From a bacterium (GTDB taxonomy: Bacteria; Verrucomicrobiota; Verrucomicrobiia; Limisphaerales; UBA11358): a DNA stretch of 5,874 nucleotides. Positions within the stretch are counted from its first letter, which is position 1, and each line of letters opens with the position of its first letter. Made by a program: the position numbers and the translations under genes. The stretch lies in NCBI GenBank assembly GCA_021781185.1, contig JAJXXI010000446.1, positions 1 to 5,874 on the forward strand, in the 5' to 3' direction. The notes under the pieces were generated by a model. It saw nothing but the letters and a program-made list of their open reading frames with translations. It had not been told where the DNA came from and did no database searches. Positions 5,724-5,874 of the stretch are shown here, piece after piece.

Positions 5724-5751
5724 TTTACATTATAAGATTGCGAGGCATAAT
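5724..5751 (+). promoter_or_regulatory. Putative transposase promoter
   Basis: TTTACA (5724-5729) and CATAAT (5746-5751), each one base from consensus, are separated by 16 nt. Transcription would start about 5757-5759, at the transposase ATG itself, which would make the message leaderless. An alternative -10, TATAAG (5731-5736), lacks a matching -35. Confidence 0.5.
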
Positions 5752-5757
5752 TGGGCG

Positions 5758-5874
5758 ATGCCACGTCAAGCTCAGCCCCTGACCTTGAGCGATGCGGAAG
5801 CGCAACAACTGAACGCACGCGTCCAGAATCGCCGTTCCACCCAGCAGATGGTTTTGCGTGCCCGCATCGTCTTG
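5758..5874 (+). CDS. IS630-family transposase, N-terminal 39 codons (3' end outside window)
   Basis: The frame from the ATG at 5758 is open to the right edge. It encodes a start typical of IS630-type transposases: MPRQAQPLTLSDAEAQQLNA at 1-20, then a basic stretch, then VLRARIVL at 32-39. The LTLSDAE...VLRARIVL pattern is the first part of the N-terminal helix-turn-helix that binds the element ends. The DDE catalytic domain lies beyond the window, so I cannot say whether the gene is intact. A GAGG at 5742-5745 is 12 nt from the ATG, too far for a normal ribosome binding site; the promoter spacing suggests a leaderless start instead. Confidence 0.82.
   Translation, partial: MPRQAQPLTLSDAEAQQLNARVQNRRSTQQMVLRARIVL

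Larger units (their letters stand above)
5709..5874 (+). mobile_element. IS630-family insertion sequence, left end (cut by window edge)
   Basis: The AT-rich tract gives way to GTGTCCAACAAGTTATTTAC and, 49 nt in, to a transposase start. IS630-family elements insert at TA and duplicate it; TA occurs at 5702-5703 and 5707-5708, so I place the end provisionally just after 5708. The other end, and therefore the terminal inverted repeat, is not in the window, so the exact boundary is unproven. Confidence 0.6.

Overview
The window looks like chromosomal DNA from a moderately GC-rich bacterium. I infer Verrucomicrobiota or a relative (Pedosphaera/Limisphaerales-like). This rests on the flavour of the MutS and RlmN proteins, the ArsR plus SRPBCC gene set, and a long inverted-repeat element of a kind I associate with these genomes. 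I ran no search, so the taxon is tentative.

Left part (1-2716): two conserved housekeeping genes on the + strand. The first is the 3' portion of mutS (mismatch repair ATPase; the start lies outside the window). After a gap of about 95 nt comes a complete rlmN (radical-SAM rRNA/tRNA adenine-C2 methyltransferase).

Middle (2805-4117): a compact three-gene + strand operon. It has a well-formed sigma70-type promoter whose spacer carries a perfect palindrome, a probable autoregulatory operator. Then come an ArsR-type winged-helix repressor and two different SRPBCC/AHSA1-type proteins. The repressor start codon sits at the predicted transcription start, so its mRNA is probably leaderless. The first SRPBCC gene overlaps the repressor gene by 11 nt. 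The likely logic is a ligand-sensing or stress-sensing repressor controlling two small hydrophobic-pocket proteins; the ligand is unknown.

Right part (4118-5757): no intact gene that I can support. It holds a 94-bp inverted-repeat element just after the operon, a decayed minus-strand remnant that reads like the N-terminal part of a tyrosine integrase (one nonsense codon and one frameshift), about 400 nt with no recognised gene, and about 490 bp of AT-rich DNA (about 39% GC, hand count) with two clear inverted repeats.

Right edge (about 5709-5874): the left end and first 39 codons of an IS630-family transposase, cut by the window end. The pattern is a stable housekeeping block followed by an accessory, insertion-prone tract. 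The best candidate for something under-described is the ArsR/SRPBCC/SRPBCC operon with its embedded operator. The AT-rich tract with the 14-bp interrupted inverted repeat is the least explained sequence.
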